From Desulfovibrio inopinatus DSM 10711 (lineage in GTDB: Bacteria > Desulfobacterota > Desulfovibrionia > Desulfovibrionales > Desulfovibrionaceae): a stretch of 64,000 bases of DNA. The stretch spans positions 186,001 through 250,000 of the forward strand of contig NZ_AUBP01000001.1 in the NCBI RefSeq assembly GCF_000429305.1, read 5' to 3'. The notes under the pieces are model-generated. The model was not told where the DNA came from. It did no database searches and saw nothing but the letters and a program-made list of their open reading frames with translations. Positions 61,375 to 64,000 of this stretch are shown here, piece by piece (the stretch's first letter is position 1; every line of letters begins with the position of its first letter). The translations under genes were made by a program, and so were the position numbers.

Positions 61375-64000
61375 ATGAAACCCGGCATGGCCGATATCAC
61401 ACTTCCTGACCTCCCGCCGTGGGCGAATTCGTTAAAAGATCAGTTCGCCTTTGAGACGCAAATGCGTGGTGTCACCTACTTTAAAGCAGGCAAGGTGACA
61501 CTTTTGCGTGCCGATGACGAGAGTATTGATGCGGTCGTCAAAGGAACGCAGCCGTATATTGTCAAAGTGGTACACGGCAATTCCAATGCGGTGGGAAGGA
61601 ACGATGATCTGCATGTGTCGTGTTCTTGTCCCCATTTTGCACGGGGATATCTTTGCAAGCATTTGTTTGCCACGCTGTTGGCGGCTGGTGAGAACAAGGC
61701 AATCCAAACTTCGCCTCGGACCCGCTCAACGAGACGAGGTGAAACGCAGGATTGGCGCAAGTTATTGCGATTGCCGTCAGAGCCGACTGCATCGTCAGAT
61801 ATCGCGTTCAGCAATAGCGGTGGCGATTGGAAGATTTCCTACCTCCTTGATTTCGAATGGCAACAAGTCAGTGTTACGGCTGTTAAACAGCGGATATTGA
61901 AAAATGGTCAGCCGGGAAAGCAGATGTCACGGGTGTTGGCCAATATTCTTGATAGCGACGAATTGCCTGAGGTCGACCGTCGTGTTCTGGAAGCCCTGGT
62001 GCACATACAGCATGTTTCTGCTTTGAAGCGACGAGATTACTGGGGGGCACGCAACCGCAACGTCGGTTTGCATGATTTACTGATTGACCGTTTGACGGCC
62101 AGAACTCTTTTTCCTGATCTTGCCGCGACCGGGCGATGTTGTTTTCGAGCGCATGGCAGACGTATCGCGGATCCTCTTCGTCTCGGTTCCCCAATGGAGG
62201 CTGAGATCACCTATGAGGTGGATGCAGCAAGTGTGACTCCGGGAAGCAAGCATCTGGAATATATTCCAATGATTCAACTGGCGGACGAAATCATTCCGTT
62301 TGAGCAGATAAAACATCGGTTTTTGGGACGGCCACTATACCTTGTGTACAACGAACGTCTTTACAGCTTGGCCGATGTCGACAGTACATGGGGCCAAGCG
62401 ATGCAGGATGCCGGGTATCGTGTCCGTGTTCCCAAAACGGAAGTGAAAGAATTGTATATGGCCGGCATTGAACAACAAGGTCCTGCTCTCCCTGTTCCCG
62501 AGGAATTCGCTCCGGTTTTGCTCGATATGCCTCCACCCGCCCCTTGCCTGGAGATTGACCCTCCCCATGTGGGAGAAGCAATTTCAGCAAGCATGTTCTT
62601 TGATTATGCTGGCAAAGAGATCGATGCCCGCGACACTCGTTCAGCGCTTCTTGACGTTGATTCCTGGACACGGATCGAGCGTCAACCCGAAGAGGAAGCC
62701 TTGCTGACGGAACGGCTTCTGCAAATTGGTGCGACTGCTGAGGAGACCGGTTTCACCGTGCCCGGAGATTCGTTGTTCGAAGCACTCGAAGCGCTTGCTC
62801 CCTTGATGGAGGCTGGTTGGCGCGTACGGGGGAGGGATCAACGGGTCTTCGCTCCAAAAGGGACTTGCGCTGTCCGTATTGCATCATCGGGGATGGATTG
62901 GTTCGACCTGGAAGGGGATGTCACCTTCGGTGACCTCATTATTCCCTTGCCCAAGGCGATACGGGTGTGGTTGCGCGGAGAGACAACAATAACGTTGGAT
63001 GACGGCCGTGTTGGCGTGTTGCCGAAAGGTTGGTTCGATCAATATGCATCCCGGCTTGGTCTTGGGCGTTCCATGCGAGAGACCGCCGAGGGCGGCGATC
63101 GATTGCGCTTTCACAACGCTCACGCTCTTCTTCTTGATGATCTGCTTGATCAGGCTGATCAGTCTCGTGTGGGGATGGATTTTTCTGATTTTCGACGTCG
63201 TATGCATGCCTTTGCTGGCATTGATCCGCCAGAACCACCGACATTGTTTCATGGAACATTACGGTCCTATCAGCGCGACGCTTTGGGATGGTTTGATTTC
63301 CTGGCCTCCTTTGGGTTTGGTGGTGTTCTGGCCGACGACATGGGGCTCGGCAAGACGGTTTCGGCTTTGGCCTGGTTGGCTTTGCTCAAGGAACGTCATC
63401 CTCAAAGCACTCCTGGCCCGTCGTTGGTTGTGGCCCCGACATCGCTTGTATTTCACTGGCAAGATGAAGCCAGGCGCTTTTGTCTGGCATTACGCGTTTT
63501 ACCGTATATCGGAAAAAATCGGGCAGCTTTGATTGAAGCCATACCGGAACATGACCTTGTTGTGACCACCTATGGCCTGTTGCGACGTGACATTGCTATG
63601 CTCAGGGATATTGACTGGACGTTGGTGCTCTTGGACGAAAGCCAAGCTATCAAGAACCCAAGCGCTCAAACGGCTAAAGCCGCGCGTGTGCTGCACGCGA
63701 AACATCGCGTATGCATGACAGGGACTCCGCTTGAAAATCGTTTGGATGAACTCTGGTCTCAACTGCACTTTCTCAATCCTGATCTTCTCGGTTCGCGTAA
63801 ATCCTTTGATGAACGTTTCTCCAAGCCCGTCTCCGAAGGCCAGGAGGGGGCCAAGTCCGTCCTGCAAGCACTGGTCAAACCGTTCATGTTACGCCGCACA
63901 AAAAACAGTGTTGCTGCGGACCTTCCTGAAAAACAGGAGTCGGTCATTGTGTGTGAACCAACACCGGCACAAGCGAAAGTTTATGCAAAATTGCGAAAGC
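61375..64000 (+). CDS. SWIM-SNF2 family helicase-like ATPase, 3' end missing
   Basis: 875 complete codons are in the window and the frame is open at the edge. The N-terminus has a SWIM zinc finger with C83-S-C85 and C94-K-H96. A long middle region (about 120-600) is of the type found in bacterial SNF2 helicases. The SNF2 ATPase core starts about 625: RSYQRDALGWF, Walker A DDMGLGKT (about 655), VVAPTSLVFHW, VVTTYGLLRRD, the DEAD-like box LLDESQ, and MTGTPLENRLDELWS. The second helicase lobe lies beyond the window. CGGGA precedes the ATG at 61375; an ATG four codons later is an alternative. Such proteins remodel protein-nucleic acid complexes; the cellular target is unknown. Confidence 0.9.
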   Translation, partial: MKPGMADITLPDLPPWANSLKDQFAFETQMRGVTYFKAGKVTLLRADDESIDAVVKGTQPYIVKVVHGNSNAVGRNDDLHVSCSCPHFARGYLCKHLFATLLAAGENKAIQTSPRTRSTRRGETQDWRKLLRLPSEPTASSDIAFSNSGGDWKISYLLDFEWQQVSVTAVKQRILKNGQPGKQMSRVLANILDSDELPEVDRRVLEALVHIQHVSALKRRDYWGARNRNVGLHDLLIDRLTARTLFPDLAATGRCCFRAHGRRIADPLRLGSPMEAEITYEVDAASVTPGSKHLEYIPMIQLADEIIPFEQIKHRFLGRPLYLVYNERLYSLADVDSTWGQAMQDAGYRVRVPKTEVKELYMAGIEQQGPALPVPEEFAPVLLDMPPPAPCLEIDPPHVGEAISASMFFDYAGKEIDARDTRSALLDVDSWTRIERQPEEEALLTERLLQIGATAEETGFTVPGDSLFEALEALAPLMEAGWRVRGRDQRVFAPKGTCAVRIASSGMDWFDLEGDVTFGDLIIPLPKAIRVWLRGETTITLDDGRVGVLPKGWFDQYASRLGLGRSMRETAEGGDRLRFHNAHALLLDDLLDQADQSRVGMDFSDFRRRMHAFAGIDPPEPPTLFHGTLRSYQRDALGWFDFLASFGFGGVLADDMGLGKTVSALAWLALLKERHPQSTPGPSLVVAPTSLVFHWQDEARRFCLALRVLPYIGKNRAALIEAIPEHDLVVTTYGLLRRDIAMLRDIDWTLVLLDESQAIKNPSAQTAKAARVLHAKHRVCMTGTPLENRLDELWSQLHFLNPDLLGSRKSFDERFSKPVSEGQEGAKSVLQALVKPFMLRRTKNSVAADLPEKQESVIVCEPTPAQAKVYAKLRK

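Noticed and set aside
1-64000. CRISPR arrays, tRNA, rRNA, transposases, integrases or phage genes
   Set aside because: No spaced direct-repeat array, cloverleaf-like sequence, rRNA segment or mobile-element protein was recognised. Short tRNA-like pieces cannot be excluded without a covariance search.

Overview
The window looks like chromosome of a member of the Desulfovibrionaceae (Desulfobacterota). This rests on the Desulfovibrio-type outer-membrane porin behind a strong promoter, the methyl-accepting protein with a C-terminal hemerythrin domain (as in DcrH), the large type III glutamine synthetase, and the many PAS, chemotaxis-like and two-component proteins. I saw no rRNA, tRNA, CRISPR array, transposase or phage gene. 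Family-level placement is inference; I cannot name the species.

Layout. 0-6 kb: the end of a class IV aminotransferase gene (PabC type), a cupin, an AraC regulator, the porin, a frameshifted coiled-coil gene, trmO and a methyltransferase. 6-11 kb: one 1658-residue CheB-CheR-PAS-kinase-receiver protein. 11-18.5 kb (minus strand): a glutamate-themed set consisting of type III glutamine synthetase, glutamate racemase, a GluR0-like ligand-gated K+ channel and an XRE-PAS-GAF regulator. 18.8-25.9 kb: a PilZ protein, a TPR lipoprotein with gspC and gspD (type II secretion), a SPOR protein and a UMF1-type transporter. 25.9-27 kb: an AT-rich stretch without convincing genes that holds an orphan terminator.

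27-37.4 kb is the most unusual part. It is a signalling island of two converging blocks. The plus block encodes an RsbW-like ATPase fused to a STAS-like domain, an HPt-STAS fusion, and a CheA-like kinase whose N-terminal domain lacks a normal phosphorylation motif. The minus block encodes a receiver-HD-GYP protein, a receiver-histidine kinase, a periplasmic binding protein, a membrane multi-PAS histidine kinase and a receiver-PP2C (RsbU-like) phosphatase; the last four genes overlap. My reading is a phosphorelay joined to an anti-sigma/anti-anti-sigma partner switch and to c-di-GMP turnover. This assembly is inferred from domains and gene order.

37.8-43.2 kb (minus strand): a pentose phosphate cluster, tkt-tal-gnd-zwf, with strong hairpins after gnd and zwf. 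43.3-49 kb: two unknown proteins, ruvX-mltG (overlapping) and a 596-residue protein with a repeated short motif. 49-57 kb: an orphan Opp/Dpp-type permease, the hemerythrin chemoreceptor, a PatB/MalY-type aminotransferase, an acyl-ACP thioesterase, a secreted M14 carboxypeptidase and three small envelope proteins. 57.4-59.2 kb: minC-minD-minE. The window ends with a Thr/Asn-rich secreted protein, ppnN and a SWIM-SNF2 helicase cut by the window edge.
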